A stretch of DNA of 64,000 nucleotides, taken from assembly GCF_016900655.1 (NCBI RefSeq), contig NZ_JACJKH010000004.1, forward strand, positions 110,535 to 174,534, given 5' to 3'. This DNA is from Drancourtella massiliensis. Its GTDB lineage: Bacteria; Bacillota; Clostridia; Lachnospirales; Lachnospiraceae. Under the pieces are notes generated by a model. The model saw only the letters and a list, made by a program, of their open reading frames with translations. It searched no databases and was not told where the DNA came from. This document shows positions 35,197 through 43,582 of the stretch, piece by piece (the first letter of the stretch is position 1; each line of letters begins with the position of its first letter). The position numbers were made by a program, and so were the translations under genes.

Positions 35197-35715
35197 ATGG
35201 CAAATCCAGTAGTTACGTTTGAGATGGAGAACGGGGATATCATCAGGGCGGAGTTATATCCGGAAATTGCCCCGAATACAGTTCGAAATTTTGTGTCTCT
35301 TGCAGGAAAGGGATTTTATGATGGATTGATTTTCCACAGAGTTATCCGTGGATTTATGATTCAGGGAGGATGCCCGAATGGTACAGGTATGGGCGGCCCT
35401 GGTTATTCCATTAAGGGTGAGTTTGCGCAGAATGGTGTGACAAATGATCTGAAGCATACGCCGGGTGTGCTTTCCATGGCACGTGCGATGCATCCGGATT
35501 CTGCGGGAAGCCAGTTTTTTATTATGCATGAAGCGGCTCCGCATCTGGACGGCGCTTACGCAGCATTTGGAAAGGTGACAGAGGGAATGGACGTGGTCAA
35601 TAAGATTGCTGAGACAGCGACAGACTACAGTGACCGTCCGCTGGAAACCCAGAGAATGAAAAAAGTTACGGTGGAGACATTCGGCGAAGAATATCCGGAA
35701 CCGGAAACGATCTAG
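35197..35715 (+). CDS. Peptidyl-prolyl cis-trans isomerase, cyclophilin type
   Basis: 172 residues with the cyclophilin core: IFHRVIRGFMIQGGCPNGTG, GVLSMARAMHPDSAGSQFFI and LDGAYAAFGKVTEGMDVV. Catalytic Arg is in the FHRVI segment. No signal peptide, so a cytoplasmic folding helper. ATG at 35197 behind AAAGGAGAG; the upstream frame from 35059 includes a promoter and is rejected. Confidence 0.95.
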   Translation: MANPVVTFEMENGDIIRAELYPEIAPNTVRNFVSLAGKGFYDGLIFHRVIRGFMIQGGCPNGTGMGGPGYSIKGEFAQNGVTNDLKHTPGVLSMARAMHPDSAGSQFFIMHEAAPHLDGAYAAFGKVTEGMDVVNKIAETATDYSDRPLETQRMKKVTVETFGEEYPEPETI

Positions 35716-35733
35716 GTTAAAAGGAACAGGAAG

Positions 35734-36411
35734 ATGAAAAAGAAAATCGACTATGAAAACTGGGATCGAAAAGAGATTTATGAATTGTTTCACGGCTATC
35801 TTTTTTATCTGACAGTTGAGATTGATATTACGGAATTCCTGGAGACGATTCATAAACATCAATGGAAATTTTATCCTTCTATCTGTTATTGTATTACCAA
35901 GACAGTCAATTTGGATGAAAGATACCGGTATGCAAAAGTGGACGGTCAAGTCTGCGTATGGGATCATGTGAATACTCATTATACTTTGATGCGCAAGAAC
36001 ACGGATCATCTTTTTACACATCAACGGACAGGATACCAGGAGGATTTCCAGAAGTTCTATGAGGCGTTTTTAAAGGATAAGAAAGAAGCGGAAAAATGCA
36101 GCAGCCTGTATGCCTATCAGCAAAAGGCGATGGATGACGTGCATATTTCCACGATGCCGAATACTGTTTACACGAGTCTTTCGTACGCCAAGCCGAATTC
36201 TTTTACAAAGTATGGAACGGACAATGTCAGTTACATTCCTTTTGTGATGATTGGAAAGTATCATGAGGAAAACGGACGGATGAAAATGCCTGTAACAGTA
36301 GAGTTTCACCATGCGGTAAATGACGGGTGGCATGCAGAGAATTTTTTCCGGCTGCTAGAAGAGTGCTGCAGAGGTTTTCAGCAAGAAAAGGAAGACGAAA
36401 TGCACGATTAG
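35734..36411 (+). CDS. Chloramphenicol acetyltransferase-like protein (type A)
   Basis: 225 residues, the CAT trimer-forming fold: catalytic His193 in EFHHAVNDGWHAENFF (classical enzymes have HHAVCDGYH) and the mid-protein PSICYCITKTVN segment. Chromosomal CAT-like genes in Lachnospiraceae are often annotated this way; whether it acetylates chloramphenicol or another acceptor is unknown. Eighteen bases after the cyclophilin gene, so probably co-transcribed; followed by a terminator. Confidence 0.8.
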   Translation: MKKKIDYENWDRKEIYELFHGYLFYLTVEIDITEFLETIHKHQWKFYPSICYCITKTVNLDERYRYAKVDGQVCVWDHVNTHYTLMRKNTDHLFTHQRTGYQEDFQKFYEAFLKDKKEAEKCSSLYAYQQKAMDDVHISTMPNTVYTSLSYAKPNSFTKYGTDNVSYIPFVMIGKYHEENGRMKMPVTVEFHHAVNDGWHAENFFRLLEECCRGFQQEKEDEMHD

Positions 36412-36419
36412 AGAGAGAT

Positions 36420-36454
36420 GTGAGCTGTTGCTGGTTCTGGCGGCAGCTCTTTTT
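36420..36454 (+). terminator. intrinsic terminator after the CAT-like gene
   Basis: GAGCTG (36422-36427) with CAGCTC (36444-36449), then five T residues. Confidence 0.7.
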
Positions 36455-36532
36455 CCATTTTACTAATGACCGGGAATGTGGTACACTATACGAAATATGG
36501 TGAAAAATGAAGAAGTAAGAGGTTGACTGCAG

Positions 36533-38308
36533 ATGAGTATGGTAAAAACCGACAAGCTTGTATTTGAATATGAGAAACGAGACGAGGAAGGAAATGTCAT
36601 CGGGAAGCAGCGGGCCATTGATGAGGTAGATCTGGAGATTGAAAAGGGGCAGTTTATTGCCATTTTGGGACACAATGGTTCCGGAAAATCCACGTTTGCA
36701 AAGCATATCAATGCGCTTTTAATTCCGGGAGGCGGCACGATGTGGGTCGGCGGCCGGGATACCAAAGATGAGGATGAGCTGTGGAACATCCGCCAGAGTG
36801 CGGGGATGGTGTTCCAGAATCCGGACAATCAGATCATTGCCACGGTGGTGGAAGAGGATGTTGGATTCGGCCCGGAGAATCTGGGGGTGCCGTCAAAGGA
36901 GATCTGGAAAAGAGTAGAGGATGCTCTGGAAAAAGTAGGTATGCTGGAATATCGTTACAGTTCGCCGAACAAGCTTTCCGGCGGACAGAAGCAGCGGGTG
37001 GCAATTGCAGGTGTGGTTGCCATGCGGCCGGAGTGTATTGTGCTGGATGAGCCGACGGCGATGCTGGATCCGAATGGCCGGAAGGAAGTGATCCGGACGG
37101 TCCGGGATCTGCAGCGGCAGGAGAAGGTGACGGTCATTTTGATCACCCATTATATGGAAGAGGTGACGGATGCCGACTATATTTATGTAATGGATAAAGG
37201 GAAAGTCGTCATGCAGGGAAATCCAACGCAGATCTTCTCGCAGGTGGATCTGTTAAAGCATTACCGCCTGGATGTGCCGCAGGCGACAGCAGTGGCGGAT
37301 GCGCTGATTAAAAAAGGATTTCCGGTTTCCGCGGGAACGCTGACGAGACAGAAGCTTTGTCAGGAGGTTTGTGTCCTTGCAAAGGAGAGAGGAGTTCTTC
37401 AGAATTCCCTGCCGCCGGAAGTGGTCAAAGATCACGCGCGTACCCGACCGGACGGGGAGCCGATTTTAAGTCTTCGCGGGCTGAATTATGTCTACAGTCC
37501 GGGAACTGCCTACGAAAAGCAGGCCATGAAGGATGTCAATCTGGATATCTGGCAGGGCGAATTTATTGGCATCATCGGACATACCGGATCAGGGAAATCT
37601 ACACTGATCCAGCATCTGGACGGTCTGATCCGTGCTACCGGCGGAGAATTGTATTTTGACGGTGAAAATATTTATAAAGAGGGTTACTCTATGAAAGCTC
37701 TCCGGCAGCAGGTGGGACTGGTGTTCCAGTATCCGGAGCATCAGCTCTTTGAAGCGGATGTATTAAGCGATGTCTGCTTCGGCCCGAAAAATCAGGGGCT
37801 TTCCGAGGAGGAATGTAAGAAGAGAGCAAAAGAGGCACTGGAGATGGTTGGTTTTCCAGAGTCTTTATACAATGCATCTCCGTTCGATCTTTCCGGAGGA
37901 CAAAAGAGAAGGGCGGCCATTGCAGGTGTCCTTGCCATGCGCCCGAAGGTGCTGGTACTGGACGAGCCGACAGCAGGACTGGACCCGAAAGGACGGGATG
38001 ACATTCTGGATCAGATTGCACTGCTCCAGAAGACCACCCATATGACAGTAATTCTGGTTTCCCACAGTATGGAGGACGTTGCCAAATATGTGGACCGGAT
38101 CATTGTCATGAATCACGGAGAAAAGATTTTTGATGACACACCGAAACAGGTTTTCCTACATTATAAACGGCTGGAGGAAGTGGGACTTGCCGCACCGGAA
38201 GTGACATATCTTATGCACGAACTGCGTGAAGCAGGCGTCCCGGTTTCCACAGATATCACCCTTGTGGAGGAAGCAGCCGATGAAATAGAAAGGGTATTAA
38301 AACAATGA
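36533..38308 (+). CDS. ecfA: Fused EcfA-EcfA' ATPase of the ECF vitamin transporter
   Basis: 591 residues, two complete ABC ATPase halves in one chain. Half 1: Walker A GHNGSGKST (46-54), KLSGGQKQRVAIAG signature, LDEPTAMLD. Linker around 285-310. Half 2: Walker A GHTGSGKST (about 350-358), DLSGGQKRRAAIAG, LDEPTAGLD. EcfA and EcfA' are normally separate genes of about 280 residues, so this is a natural fusion. Followed by ecfT with an ATGA overlap. It would energise BioY, PanT and other S-components. Confidence 0.93.
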   Translation: MSMVKTDKLVFEYEKRDEEGNVIGKQRAIDEVDLEIEKGQFIAILGHNGSGKSTFAKHINALLIPGGGTMWVGGRDTKDEDELWNIRQSAGMVFQNPDNQIIATVVEEDVGFGPENLGVPSKEIWKRVEDALEKVGMLEYRYSSPNKLSGGQKQRVAIAGVVAMRPECIVLDEPTAMLDPNGRKEVIRTVRDLQRQEKVTVILITHYMEEVTDADYIYVMDKGKVVMQGNPTQIFSQVDLLKHYRLDVPQATAVADALIKKGFPVSAGTLTRQKLCQEVCVLAKERGVLQNSLPPEVVKDHARTRPDGEPILSLRGLNYVYSPGTAYEKQAMKDVNLDIWQGEFIGIIGHTGSGKSTLIQHLDGLIRATGGELYFDGENIYKEGYSMKALRQQVGLVFQYPEHQLFEADVLSDVCFGPKNQGLSEEECKKRAKEALEMVGFPESLYNASPFDLSGGQKRRAAIAGVLAMRPKVLVLDEPTAGLDPKGRDDILDQIALLQKTTHMTVILVSHSMEDVAKYVDRIIVMNHGEKIFDDTPKQVFLHYKRLEEVGLAAPEVTYLMHELREAGVPVSTDITLVEEAADEIERVLKQ

Positions 38309-39129
38309 TACGAGATATTACAATAGGCCAGTATTATCCGGCGAAGAGCCCTGTTCATAAACTGGACCCGCGTGTAAAGATTGTCAGTACACTGTTGTAT
38401 CTGATTTCGCTATTTTTATTCCGGAGCATTCCGGGCTATCTGATTGCCACGATCTTTCTCTTTGGATGCATCAAATTGTCCAAAGTTCCGGTAAAATATA
38501 TTCTCAAAGGATTGAAGCCGATCTTCATTCTTCTGCTGATTACGATTCTCTTCAATCTGTTTTTGACAACCGGTGGCAGAACTCTGGTTCACATCTGGAT
38601 GTTCCGGGTGACGGAAGAAGGGCTTCGGACAGCAGTTTACATGGCAATCCGTCTGATTTATCTGATCATGGGCGCATCTTTGATGACGTTCACGACAACG
38701 CCGACGGCACTGACCGATGCCATCGAAAGTCTCTTGCGTCCGCTGAACCATCTGCATGTGCCGGTACATGAAATCGCAATGATGATGTCCATTGCACTTC
38801 GGTTTATTCCGATTCTTCTGGAGGAGACGGACAAGATTATGAAAGCCCAGATCGCAAGGGGAGCGGATCTGGATAGCGGAAATATTATCCAGAAGGCCAA
38901 GGCCATGATTCCGATTCTCGTGCCGCTGTTCGTCTCGGCGTTCCGGAGAGCCAATGACCTTGCCATGGCAATGGAGTCCAGGTGCTATCGTGGCGGCGAA
39001 GGAAGAACAAAGATGAAGCCGCTTGTCTACAGCAGCCAGGATATCCGCGCGTATGTGATCGTAATCGTATACATGGTCGTTGCGGTGGGAGCAGGAAGAT
39101 TTCTTCCGTTTCATATCTGGATTTTTTAA
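38305..39129 (+). CDS. ecfT: ECF transporter transmembrane protein EcfT
   Basis: 274 residues; begins MIRDITIGQYYPAKSPVHKLDPRVKI, characteristic of EcfT, with several membrane helices and two cytoplasmic coupling motifs: AQIARGADLDSG and the later AMAMESRCYRGG, both Ala-Arg-Gly-type ATPase contacts. The four-base overlap ensures stoichiometric production with the fused ATPase. Confidence 0.95.
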   Translation: MIRDITIGQYYPAKSPVHKLDPRVKIVSTLLYLISLFLFRSIPGYLIATIFLFGCIKLSKVPVKYILKGLKPIFILLLITILFNLFLTTGGRTLVHIWMFRVTEEGLRTAVYMAIRLIYLIMGASLMTFTTTPTALTDAIESLLRPLNHLHVPVHEIAMMMSIALRFIPILLEETDKIMKAQIARGADLDSGNIIQKAKAMIPILVPLFVSAFRRANDLAMAMESRCYRGGEGRTKMKPLVYSSQDIRAYVIVIVYMVVAVGAGRFLPFHIWIF

Positions 39130-39190
39130 TGGAAAAGAAAGCACTCTCAGTGGGAGGGTGCAAAACAAGAATAAAACTTATATATCAGAA

Positions 39191-39235
39191 AAAGAATCTT
39201 TTTACCGGCAAAACGGTAAAACAGATTCTTTTTTT
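39191..39235 (+). terminator. intrinsic terminator of the ECF operon
   Basis: AAGAATCT (39192-39199) and TTTACCG pair with CGGTAAA and AGATTCTT (39223-39230), followed by a seven-T run. Confidence 0.88.
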
Positions 39236-39308
39236 GATACAATGGAAACATGATAGACAGGTGTCATGTTTTGTGTGCTATAGTCAAGGAAAAAGAGGAG
39301 GAGACAAG

Positions 39309-39953
39309 ATGAGATATGAGTGGATGGATGCGTACTTGTTAAAAAAGCGGGGCGTGACGAAAGATTATCAGCCGGTCTGGAACTGGATCCGATACCATGT
39401 GGGCGGAAAAATGTTTGCAGCCATCTGTCTGGATCAGGAGAAGCGCCCTTATTATATTAATCTGAAACTGGAACCGGTGAAGGGTGAGATTTTCCGCGGC
39501 CAGTACGAAGACATTCTGCCGGGATACTATTCTGACAAAATCAACTGGAACTCGATCCGCACGGACGGGGAGGTGCCGGATGACCTGATGAAAGACATGC
39601 TGGATGAATCGTACCGCCTGGTACTGGAAGGATTCAGCCGGAAACGGCAGCGGGAAATTCTGGGTATCACCTGTTGTGGTGCAGACTGCCATGCGTGCAG
39701 CTGTTATGGCTCCATCTGCCGGGGATGCAATGAGCTTTCCGGAAAAGTATTCCACGCTCCGAAGGGAAAGGCCTGCCCGATTTACCGGTGCGCCGTTTAC
39801 AAAAAGTACCGTACCAGCTGTGCCGGATGTGAGGATCTGCCGTGTGAAATCTGGAGGACAACAAAGGATCCGGAATTGGATGAGGCGGAATTTGAAGCTG
39901 ATATCCGTCAGAGGATGGAGAATCTGAAAAGAGCATACGAAGATGGCATTTGA
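39309..39953 (+). CDS. MmcQ/YjbR-domain protein fused to DUF3795
   Basis: 214 residues. Residues 1-117 resemble the MmcQ/YjbR fold (KKRGVTKDYQPVWNWIRYHVGGKMFAAI, PGYYSDKINWNSI). Residues 120-190 are a Cys-rich DUF3795-like region (ITCCGADCHACSCYG, ICRGCNELSG, CPIYRCA, CAGCEDLPCEIW) with about thirteen cysteines, probably binding metal. Start at 39309 follows AGGAGGAG. Function unknown; the fusion suggests the first domain supplies nucleic-acid or ligand binding. Confidence 0.78.
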   Translation: MRYEWMDAYLLKKRGVTKDYQPVWNWIRYHVGGKMFAAICLDQEKRPYYINLKLEPVKGEIFRGQYEDILPGYYSDKINWNSIRTDGEVPDDLMKDMLDESYRLVLEGFSRKRQREILGITCCGADCHACSCYGSICRGCNELSGKVFHAPKGKACPIYRCAVYKKYRTSCAGCEDLPCEIWRTTKDPELDEAEFEADIRQRMENLKRAYEDGI

Positions 39954-40000
39954 TTATAAGAAAGAATGCAAAAAATTCTACCTTCCGACAGACGATCAGG
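39943..40000 (+). pseudogene. N-terminal remnant of a GyrI-like domain gene
   Basis: Reading from ATG 39943 the first codons give MAFDYKKECKKFYLPTDD, which closely resembles the standard beginning of GyrI-like small-molecule-binding proteins (MAFDYKKEYKEFYLP type). After about 18 codons the similarity stops and the frame runs into the 3' end of the convergent DUF4317 gene. It overlaps the MmcQ-DUF3795 stop by 11 bases, as a translationally coupled gene would. Interpreted as a gene truncated by deletion. Confidence 0.55.
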
Positions 40001-40019
40001 AAAGCAGAAGAACGCTTAA

Positions 40020-40090
40020 ACCAGTAAAAAGGCGCCGGTCCTGCCAAGGCAGAAGGGAATTTCTGACCTCAGCAGAACTGGCACCTTTGT
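40020..40090 (-). terminator. probable terminator of the DUF4317 gene
   Basis: On the minus strand AAAGGTGCCAGTTCTGC pairs imperfectly with GCAGGACCGGCGCCTTTTT across a roughly 30-base loop, ending in five T residues. Confidence 0.5.
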
Positions 40091-40103
40091 TATGTATGTG
40101 TCT

Positions 40104-41249
40104 TTATTCGGAAATAGATCCGGACGGTCGGTTGGAAACCGGAATGCCGTTGACTTCCACACTGTCACTGAGCTGAATGACAAGGTATGGGATGCCGTCA
40201 ATCAATTTTGTTTCCACTAGATCAGTCCGGTCCGGATTTACCTTGATGACCACATCCGGAGTCTTGACCTCGAAGGTTCGGGTGTTGGCCACGTTGGACG
40301 CCAGAAGAGACGGCGTGTCCCCGGCAGCAGCATCAAATTCCCGGTCAAACTGTTCCAGATTTTCCTCCCTGGCGCCGCTTCGCTCCAGAAGTTTCTTCAC
40401 ATCCGTCTTGTCCAGACGCAGCGGCTCCGGCTCATCTTTATGCTCTTCAATCATTTCTGTCAGATTCTCATGAAGTGTCTTGACCGTGTCAAAATTGCAG
40501 GAATCCCCAAGGGTATCACTGACCAGATACTGGAAGGTGGATTTCTGATCCCCTGCAGGCATCGGCACATGACAGCCAAGGACATTGTCAATCAGATCAT
40601 CCTGAAATTCTTTTGCGTTTTTCGAATAATACAGAAGACTGTGGATGTCCGTGGAGCGGTCGTTAAAGGCCGGGAACAAAAATCCGATATCCGGCATTTC
40701 CACGATCCAGTCACGGATCCGGTCCTCAATATGATTGGTCTCCGAATTATAGCAGAGCCCTGCCTTGGAAAGCTTCACCGGGCAGATGCTGCAAAGGAGA
40801 AATTCATATACTTCGTCTGAAGCATCAAACATTTCTTCCCCGTCGGAAGATTTTCCAGGCACATCGTAGTTTGCATGAATCAGAATAATATAATAATTTT
40901 CCCCATAGTTATAAAAATCGATAATTTTCTGGTAAAACTCATCCAGAAGCGAATCGTCCTGAAGCTTACTGTCCCGAAGTCTCAGAAGAAACTCCTGGGT
41001 GCCGCCGGAAGTTTCCTGCTCCAGCGGGAACTCCATATCCATCAGATTTTTCCCGATTCCTCCGGAAAGCGTCTTCTTAAACAGATCAAAATATTTAAAC
41101 ATTTCCTCCTCCGGGAGAGAAAGGAACGCATCTTTTGATTTCGTCTTTATCGTCTTTTCCCCGTCTACATAACAGCCACAGATCCGCGTAATGGCACAGT
41201 TGGCAGGAGAAAACTGCTTTTTAATTTCTGCGATTTCTTTTTTATTCAT
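40104..41249 (-). CDS. DUF4317 protein, function unknown
   Basis: 381 residues. MNKKEIAEIKKQFSPANCAITRICGCYVDGEK is the usual beginning of the DUF4317 family, found mainly in Clostridia. Cytoplasmic, acidic, no enzymatic motif recognised. Preceded by AGGTGA at the start. The gene is divergent from truA with about 118 bases between. Confidence 0.85.
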   Translation of the reverse strand: MNKKEIAEIKKQFSPANCAITRICGCYVDGEKTIKTKSKDAFLSLPEEEMFKYFDLFKKTLSGGIGKNLMDMEFPLEQETSGGTQEFLLRLRDSKLQDDSLLDEFYQKIIDFYNYGENYYIILIHANYDVPGKSSDGEEMFDASDEVYEFLLCSICPVKLSKAGLCYNSETNHIEDRIRDWIVEMPDIGFLFPAFNDRSTDIHSLLYYSKNAKEFQDDLIDNVLGCHVPMPAGDQKSTFQYLVSDTLGDSCNFDTVKTLHENLTEMIEEHKDEPEPLRLDKTDVKKLLERSGAREENLEQFDREFDAAAGDTPSLLASNVANTRTFEVKTPDVVIKVNPDRTDLVETKLIDGIPYLVIQLSDSVEVNGIPVSNRPSGSISE

Positions 41250-41367
41250 GTTCGTTCACCTCGCAGATTATCTTATCATGGATGAAGAAAATGTACAAGA
41301 AAAAGGCAGATTCTTTGGCCGCGGTGTGTTAAAATGAAGAAAGCAAACAGACGAAGGGGATCAGAAC

Positions 41368-42147
41368 GTGAAACGAATCAAACTGACCGTCGCATACGAC
41401 GGCACCAACTACTGCGGCTGGCAGGTACAGCCAAACGGAATCACAATTGAAGAAGTACTGAATAAAAAACTCAGCAAACTTACCGGAGAAGATATTCACA
41501 TCATCGGAGCAAGCAGAACCGACTCCGGCGTCCACGCCCTTGGAAATGTGGCAGTTTTTGATACAACAAGTACAATTCCACCGGAACGGTTTGCCTATGC
41601 CATCAACCAGAGACTGCCCGAGGACATTGTAGTCACACAGTCCGAGGAAGTTCCTATGGATTGGCACCCAAGGTATCAGGACTGCATAAAATACTACGAA
41701 TACCACATTCTCAACAGATCACTCCCGGATCCGCTGAAACGCCTGACCACAAGCCACGTCTCCTTCCCGCTGGATGAGGCCAAAATGCAGGAGGCGGCCA
41801 ATTACCTCATCGGTACACACGATTTCAAAAGCTTCTGCAATATCCGCACAAACACGGACGACACCGTACGCACCATTTACAGTCTCGACGTTGTCCGGGA
41901 CGGAGAAGAAATCACCATCTACATCAGCGGAAACGGCTTCCTCTACAACATGGTACGCATCATCGCCGGCACACTCATCCGCGTCGGCCGGGGATTCTAT
42001 CAGCCAGAACAAGTCAAAGAAATCCTCGAAACAAAAGAACGAACTGAAGCCGGCGTCACCGCACCACCACAAGGCCTCAGACTTGCAAAAATACAATATT
42101 CATCGGGGACGTGTTCCGATTCAAAGGTACACGACGTAAATGAGTAA
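41368..42147 (+). CDS. truA: tRNA pseudouridine(38-40) synthase
   Basis: 259 residues, GTG start at 41368 behind GGGG. Catalytic D52 in SRTDSGVHALGN; YEYHILNRSLPDP and FLYNMVRIIAGTLIRVG are TruA motifs. The normal C-terminus ends near PPQGLRLAKIQY; here 14 extra residues (SSGTCSDSKVHDVNE) are encoded by a degenerate copy of the palindromic repeat, so the repeat has altered the protein's end. Coding strand is C-rich throughout, most at the 3' end. Confidence 0.95.
   Translation: MKRIKLTVAYDGTNYCGWQVQPNGITIEEVLNKKLSKLTGEDIHIIGASRTDSGVHALGNVAVFDTTSTIPPERFAYAINQRLPEDIVVTQSEEVPMDWHPRYQDCIKYYEYHILNRSLPDPLKRLTTSHVSFPLDEAKMQEAANYLIGTHDFKSFCNIRTNTDDTVRTIYSLDVVRDGEEITIYISGNGFLYNMVRIIAGTLIRVGRGFYQPEQVKEILETKERTEAGVTAPPQGLRLAKIQYSSGTCSDSKVHDVNE
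42105..42136. repeat. GGGGACGTGTTCCG repeat, degenerate copy 5 inside truA
   Basis: Left arm GGGGACGTGTTCCG is intact (42105-42118); the right arm is altered (AGGTACACGACG around 42125-42136). It lies within the last codons of truA, about 70 bases before intact copy 6. Confidence 0.8.
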
Positions 42148-42207
42148 AAAATGGCCTTCAGCCCAGTAAAATCAAGGGCTGGAGCCAATTGTCAGATAAT
42201 TTTCACT

Positions 42208-42241
42208 GGGGACGTGTTCCGGTGCATCGGAACACGTCCCC
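42208..42241. repeat. GGGGACGTGTTCCG palindromic repeat, copy 6
   Basis: 34 bases identical to copy 4, 14-bp arms with loop GTGCAT, ending 14 bases before the desulfurase start codon. Confidence 0.92.
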
Positions 42242-42255
42242 GGAAAGGAGGAGCG

Positions 42256-43422
42256 ATGGAGAAGATCTATTTTGATAATGGGAGTACGTCGTTTCCGAAG
42301 GCGCCGGGTGTGGCCCGTGCGATGGCGGAGTTTCTGGAGCGGGGTGCGTTTAATATTAATCGTGGCGGCTACGAGGGGGCTTATGAGCTGGCGGGCCGGG
42401 TGCTGGATACGCGTGAGATGCTTGCGAAGCTGTTTCATGCGGAAAGTTCCAGACAGGTGATTTTTACCCCGGGAATCACATGGTCTTTGAACATGTTTTT
42501 AAATGGATTTTTGAGGGAGGGGGATCATGTGGTGGTCTCCGGCATGGAGCATAATGGTGTGATGCGTCCGCTGGAACAGCTGAGGAAGACGAAGGGAATT
42601 TCTTATGATGTGGCAAGGACGTCGTCAGAGGGCGAGGTGACAGCTGAGGCCGTGGAGGAGAAGATCGGTCCGAAGACAAGGCTGGTGCTTGTGCTGCATG
42701 CTTCCAATGTGTGCGGAACGGTGCTTCCGATTGAAGAGATCGGGGAGGTCTGCAAACGGCATGATGTCTTTTTTGCGGTGGATACGGCTCAGAGTGCGGG
42801 GGCACTTTCCATTGACATGCAGAAGGCAAACATCGATTTTCTGGGATTTACCGGGCATAAGGGGCTCAAAGGCCCGCAGGGGATCGGCGGCTTTTTGATT
42901 TCGCCGGAGCTGGATGCCTGTGTCCGGCCGGTGATTCTCGGCGGAACGGGAAGTCATTCGGATCTGCTGTCCCAGCCGGAAGAACTGCCGGATAAGTACG
43001 AGAGCGGAACGATGAATCTTCCGGGAATCATCGGGCTCCATGCGGCTCTTTCCTATCTGGAAGAAACGGGAATCGATGTGATCCGCAGGAAAAAGGAACA
43101 GCTGACCGCCCGGTTTCTGGATGGAGTCAGAGAGATCCCGGGTGTGCGTGTGATCGGAAAGCAGACGATGGAGCACCGGACGGCGGTGGTCTCTCTTGAT
43201 TTTCCAGAAATGGATAATGCGATCGCGGCATTTCTTCTGGAACAGGAGTACGGGATTATGACGCGGGTCGGCCTGCACTGTGCGCCGCTGGCCCATCAGA
43301 GTCTTGGAACTTTTCCAAAAGGAACGGTGCGGTTTTCGTTCAGTGAGGAAAATACGGAAGAAGAAATTTCCAGAGGAATCGAAGCGGTCAAGCGGATTAC
43401 TGAAAATAGAGATTATCTATAA
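42256..43422 (+). CDS. NifS-like cysteine desulfurase family protein
   Basis: 388 residues, fold-type I PLP enzyme. PLP lysine K202 in FTGHKGLKGPQG, phosphate-binding and substrate motifs DTAQSAGAL, and a late Cys in TRVGLHCAPLAHQSLGT, the signature of the desulfurase family TIGR01977. It would release sulfur (or selenium) from cysteine or selenocysteine. ATG at 42256 follows AAAGGAGG; the longer frame through the repeat is an artefact. First gene of the block leading to the double-cubane reductase, DUF3343 and activase. Confidence 0.88.
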   Translation: MEKIYFDNGSTSFPKAPGVARAMAEFLERGAFNINRGGYEGAYELAGRVLDTREMLAKLFHAESSRQVIFTPGITWSLNMFLNGFLREGDHVVVSGMEHNGVMRPLEQLRKTKGISYDVARTSSEGEVTAEAVEEKIGPKTRLVLVLHASNVCGTVLPIEEIGEVCKRHDVFFAVDTAQSAGALSIDMQKANIDFLGFTGHKGLKGPQGIGGFLISPELDACVRPVILGGTGSHSDLLSQPEELPDKYESGTMNLPGIIGLHAALSYLEETGIDVIRRKKEQLTARFLDGVREIPGVRVIGKQTMEHRTAVVSLDFPEMDNAIAAFLLEQEYGIMTRVGLHCAPLAHQSLGTFPKGTVRFSFSEENTEEEISRGIEAVKRITENRDYL

Positions 43423-43529
43423 ACAATTATAATTATGTGAAAAAACGATAGCATAATCTGCCGGGCGAAATTGAAGCAGTTCCGGAAACATGTTACCCTT
43501 AACGTAAGAGAATCATTGACAGACAAAAG

Positions 43530-43556
43530 GCGCGGCTTACCAGCAGCCGTGTTTTT
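43530..43556 (+). terminator. weak terminator/attenuator before the double-cubane gene
   Basis: CGGCT (43533-43537) with AGCCG (43545-43549) and a T5 run, 27 bases before the next ATG. Weak stem, so perhaps partial. Confidence 0.45.
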
Positions 43557-43582
43557 GTTTCGTGACAAAGGAGGAAAAAGAA

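Noticed and set aside
35734..36411. Calling an acquired chloramphenicol-resistance gene
   Set aside because: No mobile-element context and divergence from classical enzymes (e.g. HHAVNDGWH); kept as CAT-like only.
42151..42255. 35-codon extension of the NifS-like gene
   Set aside because: Passes through repeat copy 6; AAAGGAGG before 42256 marks the real start.
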